Positions 33,876 through 46,200 of a DNA stretch of 64,000 nt are shown here, piece by piece; position 1 is the stretch's first letter, and each line of letters starts with the position of its first letter. The DNA is from Thelephora terrestris (Eukaryota > Basidiomycota > Agaricomycetes > Thelephorales > Thelephoraceae). The notes under the pieces were generated by a model, which saw only the letters and a program-made list of their open reading frames with translations, made no database searches and was not told the DNA's origin. The stretch spans positions 124,001-188,000 of the forward strand of contig WIUZ02000011.1 of the NCBI GenBank assembly GCA_015956445.1. Direction: 5' to 3'. The position numbers and the translations under genes were made by a program.

Positions 33876-36609
33876 CACTGGGGGCAGGGGTTGGTTTACT
33901 GAGTCAGTAAACTGTGAGTAAATCACAAGGAAATGGAAAAAGAACCTAGTGAAATACTTGCCTGGCAAGCGCAAAGCAAATTCACAATTTACTGAGCCAA
34001 TTTACCTGCAATTTACTGGGTTCAGTATGCGCTCAGTATGTTTACAGTTTACTGGGTCATGTGACCACAGTTTTCCCATTAGGTAAACCTTGGAAAAATT
34101 CACAATTTACTGAATAAATTTACCTGCAATTTACTGAGCCACTTGCCCAATCAGTATGTTTTTAATTTGCTGAGTGGTTTGATCACGGTTTACTGGACTC
34201 AGTAAACTGGAAAAAAACCAAACTGGTTTACTGACAATGTCCCTGATTGGTCAATTCTCAAAATAACCGAAAATTTACCTGGACGTGTCATTTTCAGTAA
34301 ACTGCAAGTTTTCTTTCAGTAAATTGGAAATACACGTCAGGTAAACTGGGAAAACACGTGACGATTTGATCATGGTTTACTGGACTCAGTAAATCAGAAA
34401 AAAACCTAACTGGTTTACTGACAATGTACCTGATTGGCTAATTTGAAAAGAACTCGAAAATTTACCAGGACGTGTCTTTATCAGTAAACTGCAAGTTTTC
34501 TTTCAGTAAATCGCAAGTACACGTAAAGTAAACCAGAAAACACGTGTAAACTGTAAGTAAATTCAAAGTTTACATGTTTTCTGGTTTACTTTACGTGTAC
34601 TTGCGATTTACTGAAAGAAAACTTGCAGTTTACTGATAAAGACACGTCCTGGTAAATTTTCGAGTTTTTTTCAAATTAGCCAATCAGGTACATTCACTGG
34701 GGGCAGAGGTTGGTTTACTGAGTCAGTAAACTGTGAGTAAATTACAAGTAAATGGAAAAAGAACCTAGCGAAATACTTGCCTGACAAGCACAAAGCAAAT
34801 TCACAATTTACTGAGCCAATTTACCTGCAATTTACTGGGTTCAGTATGTGCTCAGTATGTTTACAGTTTACTGGGTCATGTGACCACAGTTTCCCCATTA
34901 GGTAAACTTCGGAAAAATTCACAATTTACTGAATAAATTTACCTGCAATTTACTGAGCCACTTGCCCAATCAGTATGTTTTTAATTTGCTGAGTGGTTTG
35001 ATCACGGTTTACTGGACTCAGTAAACTGGAAAAAAACCAATCTGGTTTACTGACGACGTCCCTGATTGGTCAATTCTAAAAATAACCGAAAATTTACCTG
35101 GACGTGTCATTGTCAGTAAACTGCAAGTTTTCTTTCAGTAAATTGAAAATACACGTCAGGTAAACTGGGAAAACATGTAACGATTTGATCGTGGTTTACT
35201 GGACTCAGTAAATCAGAAAAAAACCTGACCGGTTTACTGACGATGTACCTGATTGGCTAATTTGAAAAAAACTCGAAAATTTACCAGGACATGTCTTTAT
35301 CAGTAAACTGCAAGTTTTTTTCAGTAAATTGCAAGTACACGTAAAGTAAACCAGAAAACACGTGTAAACTGTAAGTAAATCCAAAGTTTACGTGTTTTCT
35401 GGTTTACTTTACGTGTACTTGCGATTTACTGAAAGAAAACTTGCAGTTTACTGATAAAGACACGTCCTGGTAAATTTTCGAGTTTTTTTCAAATTAGCCA
35501 ATCAGGTACATCGTCAGTAAACCGGTCAGGTTTTTTTCTGATTTACTGAGTCCAGTAAACCACGATCAAATCGTTACATGTTTTCCCAGTTTACCTGACG
35601 TGTATTTTCAATTTACTGAAAGAAAACTTGCAGTTTACTGACAATGACACGTCCAGGTAAATTTTCGGTTATTTTTAGAATTGACCAATCAGGGACGTCG
35701 TCAGTAAACCAGATTGGTTTTTTTCCAGTTTACTGAGTCCAGTAAACCGTGATCAAACCACTCAGCAAATTAAAAACATACTGATTGGGCAAGTGGCTCA
35801 GTAAATTGCAGGTAAATTTATTCAGTAAATTGTGAATTTTTCCGAAGTTTACCTAATGGGGAAACTGTGGTCACATGACCCAGTAAACTGTAAACATACT
35901 GAGCACATACTGAACCCAGTAAATTGCAGGTAAATTGGCTCAGTAAATTGTGAATTTGCTTTGTGCTTGCCAGGCAAGTATTTCGCTAGGTTCTTTTTCC
36001 ATTTACTTGTAATTTACTCACAGTTTACTGACTCAGTAAACCAACCCCTGCCCCCAGTGATTGTCAGTAAACCAGTTAGGTTTTTTTCTGATTTACTGAG
36101 TCCAGTAAACCATGATCAAATCGTCACGTGTTTTCCCAGTTTACCAGACGTGTATTTCCAATTTACTGAAAGAAAACTTGCAGTTTACTGACAATGACAC
36201 GTCCAGGTAAATTTTCGGTTATTTTGAGAATTGACCAATCAGGGATGTCGTCAGTAAACCAGTTTGGTTTTTTTCCAGTTTACTGAGTCCAGTAAATCAT
36301 GATCAAACCGCTCACCAAATTGGAAACATACTGATTGGGCAAGTGGCTCAGTAAATTGTGGGTAAATTTGTCCAGTAAATTGTAAATTTTTCCGAGGTTT
36401 ACCTAATGGGGAAACTGTGGTCACATGACCCAGTAAACTGCAAAAATACTGAGCACATACTGAACCCAGTAAATTGCAGGTAAATTGGCTCAGTAAATTG
36501 TGAATTTGCTTTGCACTTGCCAGACAAGTATTTCACTAGGTTCTTTTTCCATTTACTTGCAATTTACTCACAGTTTACTGACTCAGTAAACCAACCCTTG
36601 CCCCCAGTG
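33876..36609. mobile_element. Palindrome P4 (outer), CACTGGGG family, TTTACTG-word type
   Basis: Starts CACTGGGGGCAGGGGTTGG; flanked by ATT (33873-33875, 36610-36612). The empty site is readable in A1 near 21950-21965 (complement of TTTGCCCCATTGTTTC). About 1366 bp without its insert and almost wholly palindromic, filled with dozens of TTTACTG / CAGTAAA words. Holds a second copy of the same family. Confidence 0.88.
34695..36059. mobile_element. Palindrome P4 (inner), self-nested copy
   Basis: 1365 bp, nearly the same length and sequence as the outer copy. Flanked by ATT (34692-34694, 36060-36062), so it inserted into a member of its own family. Centre near 35380. Confidence 0.88.
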
Positions 36610-36682
36610 ATTGTTTCTTGTTGGTTGGAGTTGCGACTCACCAACAGCACTGGTACCTGAAGGGCGAAGAGTGGCCCTGACA

Positions 36683-36981
36683 GAGTCGATATTTCGTGCC
36701 ATGTGATGCCCCCATTTTGCAGCCGGGGCCAAACCCACTCATCATGAGAGTTACTATTAATGAGCCTTACACAGACAACATAATGTGAATTGTTGAACCT
36801 GACCTTGATTGCGACAAATACAGCGCCATGTCTGTTGTCCACTGTGTTGCAGCAGTGAGCAGGGGCAGAGGTGTTGGAAAAAGTGAAGGCAAGTCCACTC
36901 AGCAGGGCAGAACTCCTTTCAGCTATTGTTGTGTTTGTTGTGAGTATAGTGTTAAATCTCATACAGAAGATAAGTATCACC
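36683..36981. other. Unassigned segment between A0 and the copia LTR
   Basis: Target DNA that hosted A0. The minus strand is open for about 90 residues (HGAVFVAIKVRFNNSHYVVC and similar), with a coding-like look, but the reading is cut on both sides by the mobile elements. Not recognised. Confidence 0.4.
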
Positions 36982-37402
36982 TGTTGGTTTCTTGAGACTA
37001 GAGTGTAGAAACCAGGCAGGCTGGTCAACTACCAACTCCACAGGGTAGAGCAGGGTTCTGGCTCTCAGTCCTGATTGTTGAGCAGGTAGAGTATAATACT
37101 ATACTACTACATGGGTACTCTAAGTCTTACCTGAAGGGGAGAGGCTTATAGTTGCTAGTGGGGGAGAGAGAGAGAGAAGCGATTGATTTATCTATCTACT
37201 CTATTAGCGTCACAACTGTATAGCGTGACTGATGCAGGGTCCGTGCGGCGGCTTAAGGCACGTGCGTGTCATACCGATCGATCGGATCACTGATGTGATA
37301 CCGTCCCTTCGGGTCGCTTATTCAGCGCTCTCCGGCATTGGCTCTCGCACGAAGCGGTGGAGCCGGTTGACCCGTTGCCGGGCACAGACCTCCAGTTCAA
37401 CA
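36982..37402 (-). repeat. Copia 3' LTR
   Basis: 421 bp, begins TGTTGGTTTC and ends TTCAACA, so its ends are the inverted TGTTG...CAACA expected of an LTR. On the minus strand it directly follows a polypurine tract (AAGGGGGAG) past the end of the copia RNase H region. The matching 5' LTR was not found. Confidence 0.78.
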
Positions 37403-37478
37403 CTCCCCCTTACTAAGTACAGCTCCCTGTATAACTTCATTGGTGGGAACTGGACTGTAGTAAGTTGGAGGTATGTGC

Positions 37479-38936
37479 TCAGGAGAATTCAAGGCCTAGG
37501 GCATCTCTGAATTTTCTGAGTTTGACGACCCCAAGGTTCTTCGTCAGGAGATCCGCGGGATTGTCATCTCTGGGAATGAAATACACTACCATGCGTCCGT
37601 CATTGATGACTTCGCGAATATAATGATAGCGGATATCGATATGTTTCGACCTCTTTTCAGTAACTGGGTTTGAGGCGATAAAGATCGAGCCTTGGTTATC
37701 TCCGCAGATTGGGATGGCTTTGAGGTTATAGCCGAGCTCCCCCAGAAGGGTATGCATCCAGACTACTTGGCGGCTTCAATCAGAGAGCGCCATGTATTCA
37801 GCCTCAGTGGACGACAGCGCAATGGTTTTCTGCGCTCTTGAGGTCCATGAGATGAGTCCCTTTGCCATCCGGACAAAGTATCCACTTTGGGATCGTCTCT
37901 GAGTGGGGTCCGAAGCCCAATCTGAGTTGGTACAGGCTGAGATACCTTCCCGTGAATCTCCGTCGTAGGTTAGTCGGTATTTCGAAGTCCCAATTAAGTA
38001 GCGGCAGATATACAGCACTTTTTCGACGTGCTCTTTTGACGGGTTTGCAGCATATTGCGCAAGTTTAGTGACCGCGAAGGCAATATCTGGTCGGGTACCC
38101 AGCATGAGGTATAGTAAGGAACCAATTATGGTTTGGAACCTGCTTCGTCTTTCCGGGCATGCTACCTCTGTCGACGGAGTCGGCACATACCCGGCTGGGA
38201 GAGGGGTTGCTGCAACTTTAGCATTCTGCATCCCACATCGCTCAAGGACCGTTTGGAGGTAGGCGCATTGATCTATGGAGATCTTGCTGCCATGTCGGGT
38301 GATCCTCATGCGGAGGAAATTGGTTAGGTCCCCTAAATCCCTGGTTTCCCATATCTTCATGAACTCCCCCTTGAGCTGCTCCGTAAGCGCTGTGTGGGGT
38401 CCGGTAAAGATGGCGTCGTCTACGTAGATTAATGCGATTACGAATCTTCCGTCTTTATCCTGGTAGATGAAGATCCCGGCATCTGAGCTCAAGGATTTGA
38501 ATCCGAGCTTTTCCATGGACCGTTTCAGGGCTCGCCACCATGCGAGCCCGGCTTGTTTCAGTCCGTAGAGGGCACGCTTTAAGCGGAGAACATGAGTCTC
38601 TTTTCCTGGAGCTATGAATCCCTCTGGTTGTTCCATGTAGATCTCCTCGTCGAGTTCGCCGTATAGATACGCATTTCGAACATCAAGTCCTTTAAGGGCC
38701 CATCCTTCGAGGGCGGCCATTGCAAATATTAGGCGCACTGTCTCGAATCGGACAACAGGGGAGAACACGGCATCGTAGTCCATTCCCTCAACCTGTGAGA
38801 AGCCTTTCGCTACTAAGCGGGCTTTCTTTCGACCATCTGGTTTCTGGTCGAATACCCAGCGGTTTTTGATAACCTTGCGGCCTCGAGAGCGCTCTACCAG
38901 GTCGTATACACTGGGGGCAGGGGCACCTGGACTCAC
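37479..38936 (-). pseudogene. Copia reverse transcriptase and RNase H region
   Basis: Typical copia RT: NRWVFDQKPDGRKKARLVAK, DVRNAYLYGELDEEIYMEQP, LYGLKQAG and YVDDAIF, then RNase H with SQSGYFVRMAKG and LSSTEAEYMALSD. Part of the fossil above; the upstream side is cut by palindrome P5. Confidence 0.9.
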
Positions 38937-39409
38937 TGATTACATCTTGATTACATGGTGAGTTCATGTGCACTTTTCAATAATTGTAACTGCTGATTCC
39001 AGGTTGATTACATTTCAAATGTTACCTTGACATGTAATCCAACTGTTGCCACCAGCTCCATTTGAAATTTCCTCAAGATGTTCCCAAGCAATGTTTCCTG
39101 AATGTGCCCAGTGGGTACATTGTGAAAACATCTCATGTTTTTGAGCGCATTTAGATTACATCTTGAACGATTGAAGAACATGCTGATTACATTGCAGTAT
39201 TATTTTTGCCAACAGGTCAAAAGCATCCCAGAAACATTTGTCGAGAACATTTCAAATGGAATTGGTGGACATTGATTGGATTACATGTCAAGGTAACATT
39301 TGAAATGTAATCAACCTGGAATCGGTGATTACAATTATTGAAAAGTGCACATGAACTCACCATGTAATCAAGATGTAATCACGAATTACAGGTGCCCCTG
39401 CCCCCAGTG
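38909..39409. mobile_element. Palindrome P5, CACTGGGG family, TGATTACA-word type
   Basis: 501 bp, same length and interior as P3. Starts CACTGGGGGCAGGGGCACC, flanked by ATA (38906-38908, 39410-39412). Inserted into the copia fossil. Confidence 0.88.
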
Positions 39410-40232
39410 ATACCTTGCGCCTGCGAAGAGCTTCCAATTCTTCGTTGCAGGCTGTCCTCCATTCCTCGAGCTCAGCCTGTGGTAGTGTGGCGATGTCTCG
39501 GTATTTCCATTCTTTTGGAGTTTTTTCGTTGGCGGTTGGTGAGACGGCCTTCGAAATCAAGAGGTTTTGGAGTTCTACTCCCCCTTCCCGGCATAGCCTA
39601 GCCAGAAGGGTGTCAGTGTCCTCCTCAGGGGTGGTGAATCCGGACGGTTCAGCGGACTTTTCAACCTCATCTTCGGACTCTGACGCCGCCTCAGTCTCTT
39701 CCGCAGCGGAGGATTCTCTCTTAGGAAGTGGCTGCGTGCTAGGTCCAGGAATTGCTCCTGAACTTCGCCCGCGCCTAGGTGCTACAGAAAAATCCCCAAC
39801 AACCTTCTTCCAATCCTTCATATGCCGCGTAGACTTTAATATTTCTATCGGATGCTTACTCCTGTAAACATTGCCGGGCTTGACTGGTACTTTCCGCTCA
39901 CGCTGAGGCCTCCGATCTCTGATCGGTGATGGGGGCATAGCTGTTGGCGGAGCGGGTGGCGCATCCTCAGGGCCGGAATCAGAGCTAGAGCTGGGGGTAG
40001 GCGATCTCGGCGGCTCCGAACTGGGTGCTCTAGATTGCACCGGCGTTTGTGGCCGTGGTGCGGGCTCAATAGCACGTTCCTTGCCTTTTGAGGAAGGCTT
40101 GGGGGCAGGTTTGGGACGCGCTGAGGGTGCTGCGTTATCCTCTTGTTCTCCAGGAAGGGGACACTGGCAGTTACTGTCTTTGTGACAGTGGTGACTGGGT
40201 GGGGGTGGCGCAGCAGATTGCAGCCGTGTATT

Positions 40233-41119
40233 TCACCGTATACTGGCAGTTGGGCACTTGGGAAAGTGCAACTCATCGAAGGTGGCCTGAGTGGCAGAGA
40301 AGATAATATTGTTCGGTCCGCGCATAAAGATCCATCCTTTTCCCCCTGGGTGAGTACCCAGGTAGGTCATTAATTCTGATCGGGGCGCGAGCTTGTTTAT
40401 CCGTACTTCTTCCGGGATGAAGACGTAGGCTCCGCAGCCGAGGACCCGAAGATGATCAATCAAAGGTTTACTTCCATTCAATAGTTGGAATGGGGTCTGC
40501 CAATTTAGGCGACGATTTGGCGTCCGATTGTAGACGTGAGTTGCGTGGTCAAGGGCGAACTCCCACCAAGACTGAGGGAGGCAAGCCTGCAGTCTCATGG
40601 ATTCTGCCTTATCCATTAATGTTCGAATGATCCTTTCTGCACGACCATTTTGTTGGTGTGCATGCGGGATAGATTGGAGGATCTCAATCCCTTTTTCCTT
40701 GAGCATCGTCATAAATGTTAGGGACGTGTATTCCCCCCGGCATCAGACATCCATCGGCGTACTTTTTTCTGGTACTTGGTTTCAACCATAGCCAGGAAGT
40801 GCCTAGTAGCCACGAGTGCAGTGTCTTTAGTGCGCAAGTTCATGGTCCAGGCGTGTGAGGTATAGTCGTCATAGAAGAAGATTGAGTACTTGTATTTGCG
40901 ATAGGAATCGATGGGGAAGGTCTTTAGATCCAAGTGGATCAGCTCGAAGGGGGCAGTTGCTCTGGTGCTGGATGGGGGAAAGGTTTTATTTGTCATCTTT
41001 CCTTGCGTGCACCGAGTGCAGAGGTGCTCTTTTGGGATTTTGACATGAGGAAAATCCTTGACATGTTTCCCAGCCTTTTGGATCACTTCTTTAGAGGGGT
41101 GAGCCAGCCGGCGGTGCAT
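40233..41119 (-). pseudogene. Copia integrase region
   Basis: HRRLAHPSKEV and the CTRC pair of the zinc-binding head, then the core with LIHLDLKTFP, YKYSIFFYDDYTSHAW and GRAERIIRTLMDKAESMRL. A fossil part of the copia element. Confidence 0.85.
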
Positions 41120-41251
41120 GATTTCGAAATCAGCACTGTAAATGGCATCAATTTTAGCAGCAGTAATTTGCGCTCCGAGGAGGGTTCTGATGATGTAAAT
41201 GCTATCATCCTCGGTTCGAGGGTGGAAGGTGAGAAACTCTGTCTCTTCTTC

Positions 41252-41760
41252 TTAAAGTGAGATTTCGCGAGCGCTCCCCCTCGAGAAGAGTCCGCTTTTA
41301 AGGAATTGACCAAGAGATAATAGCCTATGGGATATTTCTGGGACAAAGTAGACGGGGTTTAGTCTAACGGCTTTCTTGTCTATGTAGAGGATCACTGTTC
41401 CTTTACCGATGATTGTTGTGAAACTGGTTGCAGTCCTCAGAGGAATGGGTTCGATTGCCTCGTATTCAACAAAATCATTCATATTGAAGGTAAAGTGCCG
41501 GGATGCACCGGAATCGAGCATCCATACAGCCTCAGTTTCACTCAGGGCGGACAAGGTCAAACAAGTGTATTCAGAAGCTACTACTGAAGAATCATGTTTA
41601 TCTTCAGCCGCTGTGGAGTTGTTAGTGTCGTTACTCAACACCTGAATACTCGTTCTGTACCTTCCGCCAGGCGAACCGGCAACCGATGCGGGGGACCTGA
41701 CAACCATCTCATCACCCGACCATCCTAGGCTCACCTCATCCTCACTCAGTGGGGTACGCG
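41252..41760 (-). pseudogene. Copia protease region
   Basis: WMLDSGASRHFTFNMNDF holds the aspartic protease motif DSGA; followed by VYFVPEISHRLLSLGQFL, the usual link to the integrase head. A fossil part of the copia element. Confidence 0.85.
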
Positions 41761-41869
41761 CCTTTTTTCGGGGGCGAGGATTGACTGTTTGCTCGTAGGA
41801 GCATTCCAGTCTCTTGAGGGTCTCAATTGTGGGCTGTACGCCTATCCGATGAACTACCCAGTTTCGCTA

Positions 41870-43218
41870 AGTCGTGGGAACACGTAGCAAGAAGAGGGAG
41901 CTGAAGGGTGTGGGTGACCGGTTGTGCAGACGTCGGTAGGGTAAAGCAGGTAGAGGTAGAGAGGAGTAGGGAGGAGCAGGGAGAAGTAGGGAGAAGTAGG
42001 GAGGGAATAGGAAGTGGTAGCGATAGAGTAGAGTCTCAATAGACGAGCGTCGCAACGAAGAGGGTCGCGGCGGGATAGGTGGCTAAGGAAGAAGCTGTCA
42101 GCGCGAGACGAGAGAACGAGAGGATACCTGAGACGAGAAGAAACTAGTAGAAGTGGTGAACACTGCGTTCGCCACGAAGAGCTAAGAGCTGAGCACTGCG
42201 CTCAAGACTGGGGTAGAGCACTGCGCTCGCGAGACGAGTAGAGAAGGTCGAGAAGCACTGCGCTTCACGTCGAGAGAAGTCGAGACGAGGAAAGAGAAAA
42301 GCTAGAGGGTTCTTCAAGCACTGCGCTCAAAGAGAACTTGGTCGCGAGGAACGAAGAGTGTTGGAGGCTTTAGACAGCGCAAGGCTGAGTTGAACTTCAG
42401 AGGGAAAGGGGGAACTGCACTTCGCTATTCGAACCAGGACTGTCTACTGACACTTATATAGTAGGTAGAGAGAGTAGTCGAAGGTAGAACACGAAGAGGG
42501 GAGAACAAAACATAACAAGGCAAACGTTGCAAGAGAGCGGGAATCGTGAAGTTCGTGAAGGGCGTAGGGAGGTCATACAAAAACGAAGAGCGGAACAGAG
42601 GGGAGAACAAGAATGCGCGAAGGACAAACAAGACAGCGGGAGGAGTGGGGGGGAGGAATGAAGGTATCATGGGAAACTACGGGACAATGAAATGGAGGAT
42701 CGAACTGAGAAGTCAAAGCGGGATCAGAGTGGAACAGGCGGGAGGCGGGGAACACGGCGAGACAGTCGAGACGGCGACAACATGCAACAAGAGGGCGGGG
42801 GGCACGTGTTCCGGAGTCAGGACTGCGGACCGATGCGGGGGAATCCGAACAATGACGAACAAGGGGGGCGAGGCGAGTCAAGTCAGGTGGGAGAACGGAA
42901 GTGATCGGGTGGCACATGGGATCGGGGAGGCCGGACTCGGAGCGTGGACTTAGAGGATTTTGTCGAAGTCCAAAGGAGCGGGAGGTCACGAGACTATCGG
43001 GAGGCTGGCGATGGTCGACAAGGGGTCGTGTCGGAGGAGGGGGCTTCGCGCTGCATCGCGATGTATGGGTGGATAGCTGAGGAGGGTGCTGGAGTTGCTA
43101 GGGGTATAGTACGAGTCGGACGGCCAGCGAAACGGAGGCAGGTCACCGAGCCGAGAGATCCCTTGCCTTCTGAACGGAGGGGTAGAAGGAGGGAGTCCCT
43201 GCACCTTCATGATGGACC
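41870..43218 (-). repeat. LTR-like segment within the copia fossil
   Basis: Purine-rich on the plus strand, pyrimidine-rich on the minus, with a TATATAAGTG box read leftwards at 42452-42461 and short tandem repeats (GGAGAAGTAGGGA type; AGCACTGCGCTC recurs between 42160 and 42330). It separates copia gag from protease. The borders are not resolved; a solo LTR of another family is the likeliest reading. Confidence 0.45.
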
Positions 43219-43223
43219 GGGAG

Positions 43224-46200
43224 TGTCAGGGCCACTCTACCCCAACAACTACCAGTGCACTGAGCCGACTCCGCAGAGTACTCACTAGTCCAACTAGCTT
43301 GTGAGAGAACGATCACGTCTCTATTCTTCCGGTAGGTTGTCCGAGGTCACTACAAGTCAGGTCGAGATCCTAAAGAGAAACCCAACCTAAACCGTACTTC
43401 GTTCGGTTTAACACGCAAGGGTTTATCTCTACAACAGGATGGATGACTCCACCAGGTGATCGACTGGACGCTCGAGGTGTTCTAATATGAACGCTGAGGT
43501 TCTATAGTTACGAGGCGCAGCCGACGCGCAGAGCGGGAGGGAGAGCAGATGGGGGATGTCTTGGATCAAACAAGAAACTCTGACTTGTCCTTAACTGCAA
43601 CTGGGCTGAGAAGGGCAGAGGATTTCCTGAGGTAACAAAACTAAGGTACTCCGATACAGCCACAGTTGCTACTTATACTAAAGGAGTGGCCATGACGTCA
43701 ATACCCTAATATACCCTTATCAAGTCCGAAACAAAGGGAGATAAGGAGTGTGAGAACGCTAAGTAAGGGAAGTGAACAAATATGACGCGTGGGAGAATAA
43801 AGGACAAAGGGCCTTACTAGCGTGTGAAGGATTGCATAAAAGATAACGAATGTCCGCATGAAACATAGGGGTAAAGATAACACTAGTCCTAAAAGAAAGA
43901 GGGGCATGGGGTCATGAAAGTTCGTACCTGGGGATCACACCCAAGGGCTAGGTGAGAATCTTCTTGGATGCTTCCTTTGGAGAGGCCAAAGATAGAGACC
44001 ATACAGCATCCCTTGTTGTCTGTAGGCGGTAACAGCATCACGGACTAGTGGCAACCTTATCGTGCGTCCGAACATGAGGAGCGAGGGCCTAGACTCATGG
44101 GACATAAGGGATTACAGATTCGCCGGCGTTTCACGCTAACGGCTACTCCACATGCGCTGAGCTAACCAGAAGGATCCTAAGGCAATGCTTCCGAATAGCA
44201 GCGAGTCCTTCCTCCGGTTAGGAGACTGTGATGTGACTGTCCACGTGTGTGATCAGGGTCCAGGGTTGATCGTAATCGTAAAGTCATGAGGGGTCGTAAA
44301 AGGGGTTCATGATGTCATAAAGGGGTCATCAGGGTCTTGAGACCTATTTTTAGTGCGCGCGCGCGTTCTAAGCGTTCCGGAACGAAGTTCTTCCAAGGCC
44401 GTCCCGCGGGCCGAGGTGTCAGCTTGATGTAGTAAGCCAACGATGATGGTACAGGGGCGGAAGTTGATGTGACCCGGACCAATGAGGTTCGTCGAGGTAG
44501 GTCACGTGAAGGATCACCGATCTAGGCTATAAGAAGGACGTCTTCTTGGAGCCATCCTTGATCAGCAACACCAACAACTTCCCCATCATCTTACCAAAAC
44601 ATGTCCTTCCCCAACAACTATACCTATCAAGTCGCTCATGGTATCTCCACCATCTCCCGTATCGACCGTCGTGCCGCCGCCCGTAAGAGCTATGCCAACG
44701 CGGCTGGAACTCCCTACACCACGGATGATCAGGTATGGGGGAGAACTAGGGCTTCTTGTATTAGCGCTAACTCCTTCCTCTAGGTACAGGTCGTACAGCA
44801 TCGGCTTTAGACGTTGAGCTAACGGCTTTTTAGATCTTGGAGATCGTCAAGAAGGTGGACGCCGAACGTCTCAGGGAGACGATCCCTCACTTGATGGGAT
44901 TGACCTGGGACGACGAGCTCTGGGTCCGTACGATGATCGCCGAGAAGGTGATCTTCCGGATGAGGGGTAGGTTCGGGGAACTGGAGCATTCGATCAAGAA
45001 GGAGCTCTGGTACACCCTGCAGAGGGGAATCTACGATCAAGACCTTTTGGAGCACGGGGCAACCGTTCCTCGGGCCGTCCGCCATGCCACTGCCGCCACC
45101 TCGTTACTGGGGTCGCTCGTTCGAGAGGGGGAGAACAAAGTAGGTTCTCCGTTTGGATATTCGAGTATGACTCTCGACTAACCAAACTGCCTAGGTTGAA
45201 CGATTGGAGCGTGAGGTGAAGGAGGCGAAGGCAGACGTCCTTTGTCTATCAGCGGAGGGTCTTCAGATGAAGGAGACTCTGGCCGCCTTCCAGCAGGGGA
45301 CAAACGAGGCGTTGGAGGCTATGGTCGCCAACCATCAAGAGTTGATCGCCGGGCTGAAGGTCCGGGACAACAACATCAAAGGGGCGTTGGCCAGGAGGGA
45401 TGAAAAGGTAATGCCGCTTTCATCATTTGTTTAGAATGATGGAAGCTGACATTTCCTAGACTGAAGAACTCGAGGACGTGGTGGCGGTGTTGACGGCGCA
45501 GGTCGCGTCCTTGCAGGATAAGACCTGCAACTGCAAGGAGGGTCCCAAATTAGTTGGTCAGGGGACTGCCGACGTTCCGTTCGAGCTGGAGTACGCCGAC
45601 GAGGTGGTACTCCCATCGCCTAACCCGTCGTCCTATGCGACGCCTCCAGTAGAGAACGCGGTTCCCGTCCCGACTCCGGCTACGGCTTCCACGTTGGCCG
45701 AGTCTGACAAGGAGAACTGTCGGCGCTGCCCGTTGCAGCCGATCAGTCAGCTGGTCAAGATCGAGGATGAGGTCATGGAAGTCGATCGGGCCGAAGATGT
45801 TCCGAGGGCCATTGAGGTACGTCCGGTGACAACAGGGCAGCGTTGCAAACGCTCTCGACGCCGTGTTGCTCATCGCATGGTCCCATCGGCTAACCCATAC
45901 CCGCGTCCAGTTGAGTCAGATGGTGACCAGTCTGGTTGAGATAGGGGACGAGAGTTCCGCTATCGGGTCAACCGTCCCTACCGACAGGTCGAGTCGGAGA
46001 TCCAGCTTCACCATCAGCTATGACTCGCAAGAGAGGATCCCACCCAGGGGTGTGACGAGGGAGACGGAGGGTCGCTCGCCGACTACGTCGATAGTGCTGC
46101 CGAGCAGTCACCCGGTAATGGAGATGTGGGATCAGGTGTTCCAGAGTTCGGTGACATCTGGGAGGCTGATCGGTCCGCTCGAAGGCATCTCTTCCTATCG

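Larger units (their letters stand above)
20294..36682 (-). mobile_element. Element A0: outer member of the nest (TGTCAG-ended, gene-bearing)
   Basis: Starts TGTCAGCGTGCTGAATTTT and ends with the complement of TGTCAGGGCCACTCT; flanked by the 5-bp target duplication GAGTC (20289-20293 and 36683-36687). Without its inserts it would be a few kb. Inserts, left to right: palindrome P1, element A1, palindrome P3, element B1 (holding B2) and palindrome P4 (holding a second P4). Its gene (minus strand) is cut by A1. No transposase or reverse transcriptase seen. The class is unsettled: TGTCAG...CTGACA ends with 5-bp duplications fit a short-TIR element, but also a solo long LTR. A fossil, interrupted at least five times. 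Confidence 0.85.

Noticed and set aside
33876-36609. CRISPR-like array of short repeats
   Set aside because: The TTTACTG words are irregularly spaced, occur in both orientations within a palindrome, and the genome is eukaryotic.
20294-36682. A/B elements as Helitrons
   Set aside because: They have inverted TGTCAG ends and 5-bp duplications; Helitrons make neither.
42546-43288. Plus-strand open frames (135, 114 and 70 codons) rich in Arg, Gly and Glu
   Set aside because: Consequence of the purine-rich strand of the LTR-like segment; no recognisable domain.
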